Positions 26,234 to 37,101 are shown, numbered from the stretch's first letter. The stretch is DNA of 64,000 nt from Salinimonas marina (GCF_015644725.1 NZ_CP064795.1:3408501-3472500), one strand, 5' to 3'. Made by a program: numbers and translations. The notes: generated from the sequence alone by a model not told the origin.

Positions 26234-28417
26234 ATGCATAAATTTACTGCGTCGCTGACGGCCGCAGCGGTTGTTCTGGGACTGGCAGGTTGTTCGGGCA
26301 ACAGTGAGACCACCGCCTCGACCAAGACCCCCGTCGCCGACACTCAAACCCAGCAATTTGAAAACCCGCTGCTCAAGCCTTATCAGGGGCCTTACAGCGG
26401 CGTGCCTGCCTTTGATAGCATGCAGCTGGCCGATCTTAAACCAGCTTTAGAAAAAGGCATGGAGCTGAACCTGGCCGAAATAGACGACATTGCTAATAAC
26501 CCTGAGCCGCCCACGTTTGAAAATACCATTGCCGCAATGGAACGGGCGGGCGATGCCCTGGGCCGGGTATTTACCTACTACGGCATCTGGAGCGCGAACA
26601 AATCAAGCCCCGAATTTCGTGAAATTCAGGCAGAGATGTCGCCTAAGTTGTCGGCGTTTTCTACCAAAATTATTCAAAACAGCAAATTATTTGAACGTGT
26701 AAAAGCGGTGTATGAAAGTGATGAGCTGGAGACGCTGACCCCAGAACAGCAGCGGGTAACCTGGTTAACCTACAACCGCTTTGCCCATAATGGCGCCACA
26801 TTGGCCGGGGAAGCCAAGCAACGTTATGGTGAGATCAATAATGAGCTGGCCAAGCTGTACACCAAATTTTCGACCAACGTGCTGGCCGATGAAGAAGACT
26901 ATGTCACGTTTATTGGCGAAGATGAACTTAACGGTCTGCCTGACTCATTTGTAAAAGCAGCTGCCGCCGCGGCAGCAGAACGGGGCAAAGAGGGCCAGTA
27001 TGCCATCACCAATACCCGCTCGTCGATGGATCCGTTTTTAACCTATTCCACCAACCGCAAATTGCGTGAACAGGTTTGGCGCACCTATTACAACCGCGGC
27101 GACAATGGCGATGCGCAGGACAATAATGACATTATCAAACAGATTCTGAAGCTGCGTGATGAGCGTGTTGAGTTGCTGGGCTACGAAAACTATGCGCAAT
27201 GGCGTTTAGAAGACCGGATGGCCAAGAATCCTGACAATGCCATGGATCTGATGATGAAAGTCTGGCCTGCGGCGATTGCCCGGGTGGAAGAAGAAGTGGC
27301 CGATATGCAGGCCATCGCCGATAAAGAAGGCGCGGATATTACCATTGAGCCCTGGGATTATCGGTTTTATGCCGAAAAGGTCCGTAAAGCCAAATACGAC
27401 CTGGACTCAAACGAGGTAAAGCAATATCTGCAGCTGGGCAAGCTGCGCGAAGCCATGTTCTATGTTGCAGGCCGTTTGTTTAACTTTGAGTTTGCGCCGA
27501 TCGAAGCGGGCAAAGTTCCGGTCTTCCACCCGGACGTAGATGTGTGGGAAGTTACCGACAAGACCACTGGCGAACACATCGGACTCTGGTATCTGGACCC
27601 ATTTGCCCGTAAAGGTAAGCGTTCAGGCGCATGGGCTACGACCTATCGCAGTTACACCACGTTTGATGGTAAAGAAACGGTGCTGGCTTCAAACAACTCT
27701 AACTTTGTAAAAGGTCCCGAAGGCGAGCCCTCGCTGATTTCGTGGGATGATGCGGAAACCTATTTCCATGAATTTGGTCACGCGTTGCACTTTTTATCCG
27801 CCGATGTGGCTTATCCTACTTCCCACTCAGGGGTGCGTGATTACACCGAGTTCCAGTCGCAGTTACTGGAGCGCTGGTTGACCACCGACGAGGTGATCAA
27901 CAACTACCTGGTGCATTATAAAACGGGTGAGCCGATTCCGGCTGAACTGGTAGAAAAGATTAAAAAGGCGTCTACCTTCAATGAAGGATTCAAAACCACC
28001 GAATATATGGCCTCGGCCATCATGGATTTGAAATACCATACTACCGATCCAGACAATATTGATCCCGACAGCTTTGAAAAAACGGAGCTGGAAAAGCTGG
28101 ATATGCCGGAAGAGGTGGTCATGCGTCACCGTAGTCCGCAGTTTGGTCATGTGTTCTCAGGCGAAGGTTATGCCGCCGCCTATTATGGCTATATGTGGGC
28201 CGAAGTGCTGACCGCAGATGCAGCCGAAGCCTTTGCCGACGCGCCGGGCGGTTTTTACGATGAAGAACTGGCCGATAAGCTGGTGAAGTATCTGTTCTCG
28301 GTACGCAACGCCATGGAGCCGGCAGAAGCATACCGTAAGTTCCGTGGTCGTGATGCTAAGGTAGATGCGCTGATGCGTGACCGCGGTTTCCCGGTTCCGC
28401 AAGACCAACAGCAATAA
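26234..28417 (+). CDS. dcp: M3 family zinc metallopeptidase (peptidyl-dipeptidase), lipoprotein
   Basis: 727 residues. The signal sequence ends in a lipobox (VLGLAGC-SGN), so it is predicted to be a lipoprotein. The M3 zinc motif HEFGH is at residues 512-516 (YFHEFGHALHFLSADV), with the third ligand expected in EFQSQLLERW. Length and sequence match Dcp, which removes C-terminal dipeptides; most Dcp enzymes are cytoplasmic or periplasmic without lipidation, but lipidated forms occur in Alteromonadales. GACAGGAAG precedes the ATG. A strong terminator follows at 28437-28471. Confidence 0.9.
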   Translation: MHKFTASLTAAAVVLGLAGCSGNSETTASTKTPVADTQTQQFENPLLKPYQGPYSGVPAFDSMQLADLKPALEKGMELNLAEIDDIANNPEPPTFENTIAAMERAGDALGRVFTYYGIWSANKSSPEFREIQAEMSPKLSAFSTKIIQNSKLFERVKAVYESDELETLTPEQQRVTWLTYNRFAHNGATLAGEAKQRYGEINNELAKLYTKFSTNVLADEEDYVTFIGEDELNGLPDSFVKAAAAAAAERGKEGQYAITNTRSSMDPFLTYSTNRKLREQVWRTYYNRGDNGDAQDNNDIIKQILKLRDERVELLGYENYAQWRLEDRMAKNPDNAMDLMMKVWPAAIARVEEEVADMQAIADKEGADITIEPWDYRFYAEKVRKAKYDLDSNEVKQYLQLGKLREAMFYVAGRLFNFEFAPIEAGKVPVFHPDVDVWEVTDKTTGEHIGLWYLDPFARKGKRSGAWATTYRSYTTFDGKETVLASNNSNFVKGPEGEPSLISWDDAETYFHEFGHALHFLSADVAYPTSHSGVRDYTEFQSQLLERWLTTDEVINNYLVHYKTGEPIPAELVEKIKKASTFNEGFKTTEYMASAIMDLKYHTTDPDNIDPDSFEKTELEKLDMPEEVVMRHRSPQFGHVFSGEGYAAAYYGYMWAEVLTADAAEAFADAPGGFYDEELADKLVKYLFSVRNAMEPAEAYRKFRGRDAKVDALMRDRGFPVPQDQQQ

Positions 28418-28436
28418 GCTTGACGCGTTAACAACC

Positions 28437-28471
28437 AAAGGCCTTGTCGGTGCCGCTGACAAGGCCTTTTT
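28437..28471 (+). terminator. rho-independent terminator after the M3 peptidase gene
   Basis: GGCCTTGTC and GACAAGGCC form a 9-bp stem around a 9-nt loop, followed by TTTTT; AAA precedes the stem, so it may act on both strands. The remaining 28472-28737 contains no gene and must hold the chemoreceptor promoter. Confidence 0.85.
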
Positions 28472-28737
28472 ACTATCCCCAGGTTGCATTCTGCATACCT
28501 AAAAATCATCTTCAGCCGCTTTCGAACCGGTATAATTGCCGGGCTTGTAGAATACTCTTCATCCTGATAGCCCGTCTCGGCAGCGTCGTTGATATGGCAG
28601 GAATTCATTCTGCAGTAAACATTGATGGAGATTGTGTCATAGCCAGCGATGATGCTTGTCAGCCGGCGTAAGCCATCATTGAAACAGGGCCCACTCGGCG
28701 TAGCCCATACCGTTTTGCGATTAAGTCAGGTCAAACA

Positions 28738-30657
28738 ATGAATATCAGTACATTTAGCATCAAGCAAAAACTTATCGTTATTTTGATGGTGGCGGTATTA
28801 CTGTCCACGGCGCTGGTGGGGCTGTTAAGCCAGTACATTACGCGCGATCTGCTGCGCACCAGTGTTGAACAAACTCAGCTCCCCAATATTGTTAAGCAAC
28901 TGGGTAACCGGGTAGACAAGGAAGCGACCATGATGACCACCGTGGCCCATGCCATCGCCACCAACCCGGATATTCTGGCCTGGTCGGCAGCGGGCGCCGA
29001 TAATCGCGAAGAGCAAAAGGTGGTACGCTACTTAAATGAGCTGGCTGAATTTAATGGCCTGGCTGCCGCGTCGTTTGTGGACCGTCAGACATTTAAGTAC
29101 TGGAACCTGGAGGGCTTTTTACGCACTTTGAAAAACGATGAGCGGGATGGCTGGTTTTTTTCCTACAAAGATAGTGGCGAGCCGGTTTCACTGAGCTTGT
29201 ACAGCGAAGCAGGGGTAGGCTATCGGCTGTTTGCTAACTATCAGCAGCTAAACGGCCGGGGCATGTCTGGGGTAGCAAAATCCGTAGATGAACTGGTCAG
29301 TATCCTCAATAATGTCCATATCGCCGACTCCGGCCTGGTGTATTTAGTGGATAAAAACGGCGCTATTATTGCGCACCCGGATACCCGGCAGGTGGGTAAA
29401 GCCTCTTTAGCCGATTTCAGCTCTTCGCAGGTAGCTGCAACGTTGCTGAATCCCGGTGAGTTTAACCTGGCTCAGCACAGTATCGATGGTGAACAACATA
29501 TTCTGGCAAGCTCCTTTGTGCCCAGCGCTAACTGGTATGTGGTGGCCCAGGTACCCGAAGCTGAACTGTACACAGGTTTAAACAGTGCAATGCGTCAGCT
29601 AATCCTCTGGGCGGTGGCAGTAGCGCTCCTTTTTGCCGGGCTGGGGGTGCTGCTGGCAGGCTCAATTACGCGCCCCATTGAGCAGTTATCCAACACCTTC
29701 GTGCAACTGGGCCGTGGCGATGGTGACCTGACCACGCGTTTACCGCCTCCGGCGCAGCAGGAAATGCGCCAACTGGTAGAAGGCTTTAACCGCTTTGTGG
29801 AATCGCTGCACAACACCATTGTGGCGGTGGCCAACACCTCTCAGCAACTGCGTGATTCAGCCGCCGGCGTAGCGGAACGCTCAAAAGTAACCGAACAAAA
29901 CAGCAAGACTCAGCGCGACCGCACGATACAGGTGGCCACGGCCTTGACAGAAATGGGCAGCTCGGTGGCCGAAATTGCCCGCTCTGCCAATCAGGCCGCC
30001 ACCGATGCTCATGCTTCCACCGCCACCACGCTGCAGGGACGCGAACAAACCCGCAGCGCGGTGTCCGCCATTGATATTCTGGCCGGTCATGTACAAAGCG
30101 CTTCGAACACCATTGGGGCGCTGGATGAGCATACTTCTGCCATTGGCGGGATCCTCGATACCATTCGTAGTATTTCAGAGCAGACCAACCTGCTGGCCTT
30201 AAATGCGGCCATTGAAGCAGCACGCGCCGGCGAACATGGTCGGGGGTTTTCGGTAGTAGCCGATGAAGTGCGCACTCTGGCTCAACGCGCCGCTGGTGCC
30301 ACCGATGAGATTCAGGAAAAAATTGACAGCTTCAGACAGGATTCCGTACAAGCGGTGAGTCAGATGCAGGCCAGTCGTGAACAAACCGGATTAGTGGTTA
30401 ATGCCGCCAACGAAATTGATGCCTTGTTACAACAAATTTCCCAGGGCATCACCAGCATCAACGATATGAACACGCAGGTGGCGACCGCTACTGAGCAGCA
30501 ACATTTGGTGGTGGATGATATCAATAAAAATATTAGCGATATCAGTGTTAACAGTGACGAAAATTTAGCAACCGCCAGTCGGTTGGTGGAAGTTTCTGCG
30601 CAACTGGATGAACTGGCCAGCGAACTGACCAGCCAGGTCGCAAAATTTCGCTATTAA
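28738..30657 (+). CDS. methyl-accepting chemotaxis protein (Cache sensor)
   Basis: 639 residues. Membrane helix 1 (about 11-32), a periplasmic double-Cache-type sensor (about 40-280, with [19 protein letters not shown]), helix 2 (about 287-310), a HAMP domain (about 312-365, [20 protein letters not shown]), and a signalling domain with the hairpin tip [20 protein letters not shown]. Such receptors pass ligand binding to CheA/CheW. No CheR/CheB-binding pentapeptide at the C-terminus. The ligand cannot be told from sequence; Cache receptors usually bind small organic molecules. No chemotaxis operon is nearby. Confidence 0.92.
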   Translation: MNISTFSIKQKLIVILMVAVLLSTALVGLLSQYITRDLLRTSVEQTQLPNIVKQLGNRVDKEATMMTTVAHAIATNPDILAWSAAGADNREEQKVVRYLNELAEFNGLAAASFVDRQTFKYWNLEGFLRTLKNDERDGWFFSYKDSGEPVSLSLYSEAGVGYRLFANYQQLNGRGMSGVAKSVDELVSILNNVHIADSGLVYLVDKNGAIIAHPDTRQVGKASLADFSSSQVAATLLNPGEFNLAQHSIDGEQHILASSFVPSANWYVVAQVPEAELYTGLNSAMRQLILWAVAVALLFAGLGVLLAGSITRPIEQLSNTFVQLGRGDGDLTTRLPPPAQQEMRQLVEGFNRFVESLHNTIVAVANTSQQLRDSAAGVAERSKVTEQNSKTQRDRTIQVATALTEMGSSVAEIARSANQAATDAHASTATTLQGREQTRSAVSAIDILAGHVQSASNTIGALDEHTSAIGGILDTIRSISEQTNLLALNAAIEAARAGEHGRGFSVVADEVRTLAQRAAGATDEIQEKIDSFRQDSVQAVSQMQASREQTGLVVNAANEIDALLQQISQGITSINDMNTQVATATEQQHLVVDDINKNISDISVNSDENLATASRLVEVSAQLDELASELTSQVAKFRY

Positions 30658-30672
30658 AGCGGTTAGCCAGCA

Positions 30673-31542
30673 TTACAGGTTTACCGAAATAATCCCTAAG
30701 CGCGCCGAATCCAGCGGCGTGCTTTCCTGAGTTAGCCAGATTTGCGATGCATTGTTAACACAGACACCCTCTACCTGCCCGAACTGCTCCAGCCGGGCGA
30801 CACCTTCAATGGTAAAGTCTGCTGCAATCAGCGCGACAAAGGGCTGAAATAAGCCGATGGGACTGTGCTCATACCCAACTACAACAAACCGGCGCTGCTC
30901 AGCATCCCAGTCCGCACCGGTAACCAGACCCGGTAGCCCGTCAATATGCGCCACCGGGGTCAGGATCTGGTTTTTCTTATCCTTGGCAATGCGGTACACC
31001 TTTACCCTTTTACTGGCCCAGCTTTTGGAGAAAAGCAGCAGGTGATCATCCTGATTGACCAGCGCTTCGGCATCGTAATCGTGGGCATAAGGCAGATTGT
31101 TTTGTGGGTTATTATCCGCATAGGTCAGGCGCAAGGTTTGCTGTTTTTTTGCATCATCACGGGCCACCTGGCGAATATTCACATACGGACGCTGACCGCG
31201 ATTATTGCCAATATCACCAATATAGAAATAGTTGTCATCGGCGGTAACCGCTTCAAAATCTTTATTGGCAAAGTCCAGCGGATAGCGGTTTTGAATCTGG
31301 CCCTGCTTATCAATTCTAAACAGCGCTGCGGCGTTGCCTGAATCATTTAAGGTGATGGCACTGTCGCCGGTACAAACCAACCCTGAGGTCTCTTCTAAAA
31401 TGGTATCCAGCCGCTGACTGTGCAGCACTTCCACGGTAAGCTTAGGTAATGGATCGGAGGCGCTGCAGGCCGGTAAAGTGAACACCGCCAACCATAGGGT
31501 TACCATCCTAAACCAATAGCCAGATTGTATTTTTTGCATCAA
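30673..31542 (-). CDS. lipoprotein with beta-propeller-like repeats
   Basis: 289 residues. The signal sequence ends in a lipobox with Cys at residue 26 (FTLPAC-SAS). The rest is beta-rich with recurring blades (for example FEAVTADDNYFYIGDIGNN and ALVNQDDHLLLFSKSW), like SdiA-regulated or esterase-like phytase-type propellers. No catalytic residues are assigned. It converges with the chemoreceptor gene, 15 bp away. Confidence 0.6.
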   Translation of the reverse strand: MMQKIQSGYWFRMVTLWLAVFTLPACSASDPLPKLTVEVLHSQRLDTILEETSGLVCTGDSAITLNDSGNAAALFRIDKQGQIQNRYPLDFANKDFEAVTADDNYFYIGDIGNNRGQRPYVNIRQVARDDAKKQQTLRLTYADNNPQNNLPYAHDYDAEALVNQDDHLLLFSKSWASKRVKVYRIAKDKKNQILTPVAHIDGLPGLVTGADWDAEQRRFVVVGYEHSPIGLFQPFVALIAADFTIEGVARLEQFGQVEGVCVNNASQIWLTQESTPLDSARLGIISVNL

Positions 31543-31770
31543 ACATTTCGCCTTTTTTTACATTTACCTATAAACCGTGGCCAGTATGAACGAAAGCCAG
31601 CAGAACACCAGATATCTACCGCAGACCACCTGCATTAGTTCAGATCGTCGCGCCCCAAATGTCATCCGTCTGAGCCTTTAGTCAGTATTAAGAGAAAGCC
31701 ATAATAAAAAACCAAGCCGTAGTCATTTCCAATATCTTAGGACGGCTTTCAAGCATAAGGAAAATCTGCC

Positions 31771-33570
31771 TTGTCCGATCCTCTTATTAGCCTGGTAGGC
31801 GTAGGCCTGCTGTCAATTGCCTGCCAATTTCTGGCATATAAAATACGATTGCCCGCCATTTTGCCCTTACTGATTGCCGGTATCCTGGTGGGACCGGTAA
31901 TGGGCCTGCTTAATGCCGATGAACTGTTCGACGATTTGTTTTTTCCGGTAGTCTCACTATCGGTGGCGATTATCTTATTTGAAGGCTCACTAACCCTTAA
32001 GCTCAGCGATATCCGCGGGCATGGCAATATGGTGCGAAACCTCTGCAGCATCGGGGTGCTGGTAACATGGATGGTGTCTACGGTGGTGGCCAGCTATGCG
32101 TTGGATCTGTCCTGGCAGCTGGCATTTTTATTCGGTGCGATTGTAACGGTGACCGGACCTACGGTCATTGTGCCTATGATTCGCACGGTGCGTCCGCAAA
32201 CCAATACAGCCAATATCCTGCGCTGGGAAGGTATTATTATCGATCCCATTGGCGCGCTGCTAGCGGTACTGGTTTATGAGTACATCGTGGCGGCGCAGTC
32301 TGAAGCGGTTATGCATACGCTGTTTATCTTCGGCAAAACCATCGGCATAGGCGTCTGTCTGGGGGTGTTAAGTGGTTATGCGCTAGGGGTGTGTTTACGC
32401 AAAAAATGGATCCCTCACTATCTGCAAAATACCGCCGTATTGACGATTATTTTAGGCGTGTTTGCCGCTTCTAATTATGTCGCCCACGAGTCCGGGTTAC
32501 TGGCGGTAACCATTGTCGGCATGGTGCTGGCCAATATGAAAAATGTTGAAGTGGAAGACATTCTTGAGTTCAAGGAAACCCTGAGTGTGCTGCTTATATC
32601 AGGTCTGTTTATCCTGCTGGCTTCGCGGCTACAGTTAGACGCAATTACGAATCTGGGCAGCGGCGTTATCATCGTGCTGGTCTCTATTATGTTTGTCGCC
32701 CGCCCGTTATCAGTGGCCATCTCCGCGATTGGTACCGGTCTGAATTGGCGGGAACTGGCTCTGCTGAGCTGGATTGCACCTCGGGGGATTGTAGCGGCCG
32801 CCGTTTCTGCGCTGTTTTCTATCAAGCTTGAAGAGATCGGGTATGAAGGCGCCGGCGTTATCGTGCCTATCGTATTTTTGGTGATTATTACCACGGTGGT
32901 CATTCAGAGTCTGACCGCCAAACCGGTCGCTCAAATGTTGAAAATGCGGGCCCCGCCGCCTAACGGCTTTCTTATTTTTGGAGGCAGTCAGTTTAACCGA
33001 AGGCTGGCTAAGGAAATGCAGAACCAGAACATACCGGTTATCGTGGCCGATACCAACTGGGATGCCATTAAGGCGACCCGGATGCAGGAAACCCCGGCCT
33101 ATTTTGGCAATCCGGCTTCCGATCACGCTGCCCGTCATATGGACATGAGTCGTATCGGCACGGTGCTGGTCATGTCCCCCTACAAACAGCTTAACCCGCT
33201 GATTTCCTATCATTTTGAATATACGCTAGGCAAAGATAAGGTCTGGGGGCTGACCAACAATGAACAGGCAACCCGGCCCAGCCATCAGGTAGGACAACAC
33301 TATGCCAAACGAATGACCTTGTTTGATGAGGGAGTAACGTATGGCTATCTTGCCAGGTCTGTGGAACAGGGTGCCGTAATCAAAACCACGCGTCTTACCG
33401 AAGAGTTTACCTACGAAGATTATCTGGAAACCTACGGCGGCCGGGTCACTCCCTTGATTGTCATTGAGCCGGCGAATAAGACCCATGTGGTATTGTTTGG
33501 TCAGGATATTAAAGCAGAGGCGAACTGGCGGCTGGTAAGCCTGGTCCAACCCGAAAACAAAACGGTGTGA
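31771..33570 (+). CDS. CPA1 family Na+/H+ or K+/H+ antiporter with C-terminal TrkA-N-like domain
   Basis: 599 residues. About 12 membrane segments span residues 5-390 with typical CPA1 motifs (GPVMGLLNADEL, FEGSLTLKLSDI, WEGIIIDPIGALLA). A soluble Rossmann-like domain follows (from about 397, NGFLIFGGSQFNRRLAKEM), probably a nucleotide-binding regulatory domain. The start is a TTG at 31771 with AAGG about 10 nt upstream; there is no early ATG. Cation specificity is not visible. Confidence 0.85.
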   Translation: MSDPLISLVGVGLLSIACQFLAYKIRLPAILPLLIAGILVGPVMGLLNADELFDDLFFPVVSLSVAIILFEGSLTLKLSDIRGHGNMVRNLCSIGVLVTWMVSTVVASYALDLSWQLAFLFGAIVTVTGPTVIVPMIRTVRPQTNTANILRWEGIIIDPIGALLAVLVYEYIVAAQSEAVMHTLFIFGKTIGIGVCLGVLSGYALGVCLRKKWIPHYLQNTAVLTIILGVFAASNYVAHESGLLAVTIVGMVLANMKNVEVEDILEFKETLSVLLISGLFILLASRLQLDAITNLGSGVIIVLVSIMFVARPLSVAISAIGTGLNWRELALLSWIAPRGIVAAAVSALFSIKLEEIGYEGAGVIVPIVFLVIITTVVIQSLTAKPVAQMLKMRAPPPNGFLIFGGSQFNRRLAKEMQNQNIPVIVADTNWDAIKATRMQETPAYFGNPASDHAARHMDMSRIGTVLVMSPYKQLNPLISYHFEYTLGKDKVWGLTNNEQATRPSHQVGQHYAKRMTLFDEGVTYGYLARSVEQGAVIKTTRLTEEFTYEDYLETYGGRVTPLIVIEPANKTHVVLFGQDIKAEANWRLVSLVQPENKTV

Positions 33571-33572
33571 AA

Positions 33573-33607
33573 AAATGGCCCTCTGTCGGGCTTCGACAGA
33601 GGGCAGT
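33573..33607 (-). terminator. strong hairpin, terminator on the minus strand
   Basis: GCCCTCTGTCG and CGACAGAGGGC form an 11-bp perfect stem with a GGCTT loop. On the minus strand a run of six T follows, so it would terminate transcripts coming from waaA; it may also fold at the end of the antiporter mRNA. Confidence 0.75.
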
Positions 33608-33823
33608 CTCCCTGTAACAAGCAGCTTTCACGCGCTAATCAGGTAGCGATCTTGTTATTATTTGCCTGCTGGGCTGCTGGTGATAATCATAACAAACCCC
33701 AGGTTCGGTTGAATTAGACTTTAGATGAAAAATACCATGAAAAAGCATAATATTGATTCTATAATGCGCCATCCGGTAGACATCTCAATACTTCAGGCAA
33801 TGTCAGTTTTTGCATAATGCCGG

Positions 33824-35131
33824 TCAAAGAGAGGTAATGCACGCCAGGGTTTTAGCTAGTGCCCCTTTGTTGTTTTGCAATACCTGATAGCCGGCCTGCC
33901 CCGCCGCTTCAGCTGCTGTCGGCTTGCTTAGCCATTTATCCAGCACCGTGATGAGCTCGGGGGTTCCGGTAACTAATTTAAGCGCCCCCTGCTCTTGCAA
34001 ATAGGCACAAATAACCGGGTTGTTATAGATATGTGGCCCCATAATCACCGGCTTTGAGGCGGCGGCCGGCTCCAGGGCATTATGTCCGCCCCGGTCGGCC
34101 AGTGAGCCCCCGACAAAGGTGATATGCGCCTGTTGATAGGCCGCGGTCAGCAGACCCATTTCATCGACTAACACCACCTGACAGTCATGCTCAATTTGGC
34201 GGGTGACGCTGCTGCGAACAAACCTGACATTTTGCTCATTGAGCATTGTTGCCACAGCCTCAAACCGGTCGGGATGACGCGGTACCAGTACCAGTAGTAA
34301 CTCGGGAAACCGTTTACGATGTGCTGCCACCGTATCCAGTAACACCTGCTCTTCGGGCTCATGCGTACTGCCCGCCACCACTACCCTACGTGAAGACATT
34401 AACGTCAATAACGGCTCAGTCGTGCTGCTGTCGACCGCCTGATCGAATTTTATATTGTGGGTCAGCAATAGCCGTTCCGCGGGCATCCCTAACAGCAGGT
34501 AATTGTCGTAGTCCCGCTGTCCCTGGGCACACACCTGAGTAAGCTGCTGCATCATTGGGGCAAACAACGCCGGCACCTTTTGATAACGTCTGGCTGAGCG
34601 GTCTGTCATCCGGGCATTAATCAGGATCACCGGAATATGCTGTTGGCAACAACGATGCAGTAAGTTAGGCCATAGTTCCACTTCGGTGATAATCACTGCC
34701 TGTGGCTTGACCCTTGCCAGCATTCGACCCATGGTAAAGGGCAGGTCGGCAGGCAGGTAGCTATGTTGTACGCTATTGCCAAAAATGGCCCGCACCCGTT
34801 CCGCCCCGGTCGTGGTGGTGGTGGTGACCATGACCGGGGTGTCGGGTGACTGCTGCTGTAATGCTTTAATCACACAGGATGCAGCGACCACTTCACCTAC
34901 CGAGACACAATGAAACAAGTAGCCGCCGCTCTGGGCGGGTCTGGGTACTGCGCCAAAACGTTGAGCCAGCTGCACCCAGACCGATTGCGTAGTGTCGGTA
35001 TTGCGTCTGAACAGCTTTAACAGCATAAACGGAATGACCAGCAGCATCGCCACCGAATAGACCCCACGCATTAAAGACTGAGACCATGAAGGGGTAAACT
35101 GGGGGGTACGGGTTGAAGTGCTCACAAACAT
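33824..35131 (-). CDS. waaA: 3-deoxy-D-manno-octulosonic acid (Kdo) transferase
   Basis: 435 residues. An N-terminal membrane anchor (about 21-42) precedes a GT-B fold Kdo transferase. Conserved segments include FHCVSVGEVVAA (catalytic Glu), ITEVELWPNLL, GSTHEPEEQVLL and FVGGSLADRGGHNALEPAA. It adds Kdo from CMP-Kdo to lipid IV-A at the inner leaflet. Start 35131 gives about 20 extra residues; Met21 (MRGVYSV) is an alternative. No other LPS genes adjoin it. Confidence 0.93.
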   Translation of the reverse strand: MFVSTSTRTPQFTPSWSQSLMRGVYSVAMLLVIPFMLLKLFRRNTDTTQSVWVQLAQRFGAVPRPAQSGGYLFHCVSVGEVVAASCVIKALQQQSPDTPVMVTTTTTTGAERVRAIFGNSVQHSYLPADLPFTMGRMLARVKPQAVIITEVELWPNLLHRCCQQHIPVILINARMTDRSARRYQKVPALFAPMMQQLTQVCAQGQRDYDNYLLLGMPAERLLLTHNIKFDQAVDSSTTEPLLTLMSSRRVVVAGSTHEPEEQVLLDTVAAHRKRFPELLLVLVPRHPDRFEAVATMLNEQNVRFVRSSVTRQIEHDCQVVLVDEMGLLTAAYQQAHITFVGGSLADRGGHNALEPAAASKPVIMGPHIYNNPVICAYLQEQGALKLVTGTPELITVLDKWLSKPTAAEAAGQAGYQVLQNNKGALAKTLACITSL

Positions 35132-35617
35132 CCTTTTGGCAAAACATATACGCGTGTGGCTCGTAAACCTTCGTCAGCAGGTTGCGATTCGCTTATACGT
35201 AATTTTCAGTCTTGTGTATTGAGCAAAGTATTGTAATGGGAAAGAATGCCGCGTCCAGTGCTTTGTAAAAAGCCTCTGTAAAAGTGAGCACAGCCATGGC
35301 AGTCGAGAGGGTGCTCACCAGCCTTTACCCACCTCGCTACCGTGACTTTGGTGCTCTGGAGCCGGGCTGAACCTGTAACAGGAAACCACCAGCATCACTG
35401 TTGCTGCAACCACAATGTTTAACCACAAAATATAGCTACAAGGTAAAGATACAAAGGCCCGTGGTCCATGAGATCTAAAGTCGAATGACGTACGCTACAA
35501 GCAGATGAATAAGCGGTAGAAACACAAGAGTAGAGATATTGGTATGGCGAGTTACCTACGCCGCAACAATCTGAGCTTTGTCAACGCAAGCTCGCCGGGC
35601 TTAACGGCAGGGGATAC
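35132..35617. other. intergenic region
   Basis: About 490 bp between waaA and the terminator of the PEP-CTERM gene. I see no gene, convincing promoter pair or repeat. Confidence 0.4.
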
Positions 35618-35646
35618 AAAAAAGACGACCCGAAGGTCGCCTTTTT
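35618..35646 (-). terminator. rho-independent terminator of the PEP-CTERM gene
   Basis: On the minus strand GCGACC-TTCG-GGTCGT with a UUCG tetraloop, followed by a run of six T. It lies 23 bp past the stop of the PEP-CTERM gene. Confidence 0.85.
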
Positions 35647-35668
35647 CATTTACATAGCGGGCGTAAAA

Positions 35669-36424
35669 TTAAGATTTACGACGGCTGGTAGCGCCAAGAC
35701 CTAACAGGCCTAAAGACAGTACCGCAATGGTTGACGGCTCTGGTACTTCAAATACCGCGCTTACGTCACCCGTTACTGTTTGCTCACCTTCCAAAGGAAT
35801 GGTGTCAAAATCACCGTCTACACGAACACTCATGTAGAAAGGCGTAGGAGATACAAAGTAAGTATCGCCCTGTGCAGTCAGTTCGAAGTCACGGAACATG
35901 AAATCAAACACCCCACCGAAGCCATACAGCAGACCGACATTTTGTGCCAGATTGTCACTTGAACCCAACAGCATGTCATCTGAGGTGTTAGCCAGATCTA
36001 ATGTGGCTACGTCGTTCGCCGTAGTATCCTGATTGGCATCAAGGAACAAAGAGAACGAACCAGACTCTGCTGACAATGATGAGTTAGAACCCATTGCGCC
36101 CGGGGTCATTACGGTACCGGTGGCAGAGAATGTGGCATACAGGTTGTAGTTAGCACCGATAACAGAACCAATTTGTGAGCTGTTGGCTGTGCCGTCGTTA
36201 CCAAAAAGTTGGTTCATTGATGCAAATGCAGTAGCAGTGAAGTTACCGGCATCATCAAAGTTAATGATTTCAGTGTAACCGCCATTCAGTTTATCAGCAG
36301 TGATCACTTCACCACCATAAGGAGTTTCATCAATCTGAAAATCCAGAAAATCAGCGTGGCTAGAAAAAGATGCTGCGATACCCGCGGTCAGTGCTAAAGA
36401 TTTTACTAATGTTTTAAGTTTCAT
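35669..36424 (-). CDS. PEP-CTERM sorting-domain secreted protein
   Basis: 251 residues from the Met at 36424 (MKLKTLVKS). Signal peptide with cleavage near FSSHA-DFL. A low-complexity, Asn/Ser/Thr/Asp-rich beta body follows. The C-terminus has the PEP-CTERM signal: VPEPSTIAVL, a hydrophobic helix, then the basic end SRRKS. This tail is recognised by exosortase (EpsH/XrtA type), which usually lies in an exopolysaccharide locus; none is in this window. Probably a surface or matrix protein. Confidence 0.88.
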   Translation of the reverse strand: MKLKTLVKSLALTAGIAASFSSHADFLDFQIDETPYGGEVITADKLNGGYTEIINFDDAGNFTATAFASMNQLFGNDGTANSSQIGSVIGANYNLYATFSATGTVMTPGAMGSNSSLSAESGSFSLFLDANQDTTANDVATLDLANTSDDMLLGSSDNLAQNVGLLYGFGGVFDFMFRDFELTAQGDTYFVSPTPFYMSVRVDGDFDTIPLEGEQTVTGDVSAVFEVPEPSTIAVLSLGLLGLGATSRRKS

Positions 36425-37045
36425 ATTCCGTACTCCATATTCCAATTAAGAGTGAAGCTTCAGTAAGCCTCTGACCTAAGACATTGCAGCAAGCGTGCCA
36501 ACATATAACTCACTGATATATGGTTAAATTAAGATCTGATCTAAATGCCGTGTTAAATTTGTCGACACTTTAGGGGTCAAAGCTATTTAAGCCTGTAAAA
36601 TTTTGCATTTATTTTGACTAATGCACCATCAGTACTGTACTAGCTAAGATCCCATCTTCTAATGGTGGCATGACGAATGCTGAGAAGTAATTGGTGGGGG
36701 TGAATGGCGATGAGGCCTAAAAGGGGATGGTGAAAACACTGTAAGGCATAACCTGCAGGGTTAGTCCCAGGCGCTAACAAAGGAACAAAGGCGCGCTATT
36801 AGTAGTAGCCAAATCACAGGTTTTTTGCGGGGGCGCGCAGTCGCGGCGCGTGAATAGCTAAAATGCTACTGTGCTCATTGGTACCTCCTTCTGCCTTGTG
36901 GGAGTGTTCATCACACATCCACCACGCCTGCTTTAAAGGCCAAGGTCTAATCACGCCGGACACGCACATCTTGTGCTTATGATGATTGCCATAAAGCCGC
37001 TCTGTTTATGCCCATGTCTTTAGTTACGGGCCCTCTTACCTGATC
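36425..37045. other. long intergenic region between the PEP-CTERM gene and the S10 operon
   Basis: About 620 bp with no credible gene on either strand. It holds the promoter region of the PEP-CTERM gene. This is where rplN and the rest of the spc operon would be expected in most Gammaproteobacteria, but none is present. Confidence 0.5.
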
Positions 37046-37050
37046 ACCAG

Positions 37051-37086
37051 ACACAAAAAAGCCGCTCACCATGGAGCGGCCTTTTA
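37051..37086 (-). terminator. rho-independent terminator ending the S10 operon
   Basis: On the minus strand GCCGCTCC-ATGG-TGAGCGGC forms a strong stem followed by TTTTTT; it lies 16 bp past the rpsQ stop. It cleanly separates rpsQ from whatever follows. Confidence 0.9.
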
Positions 37087-37101
37087 AGAAAGAGTCAGCG
37101 C

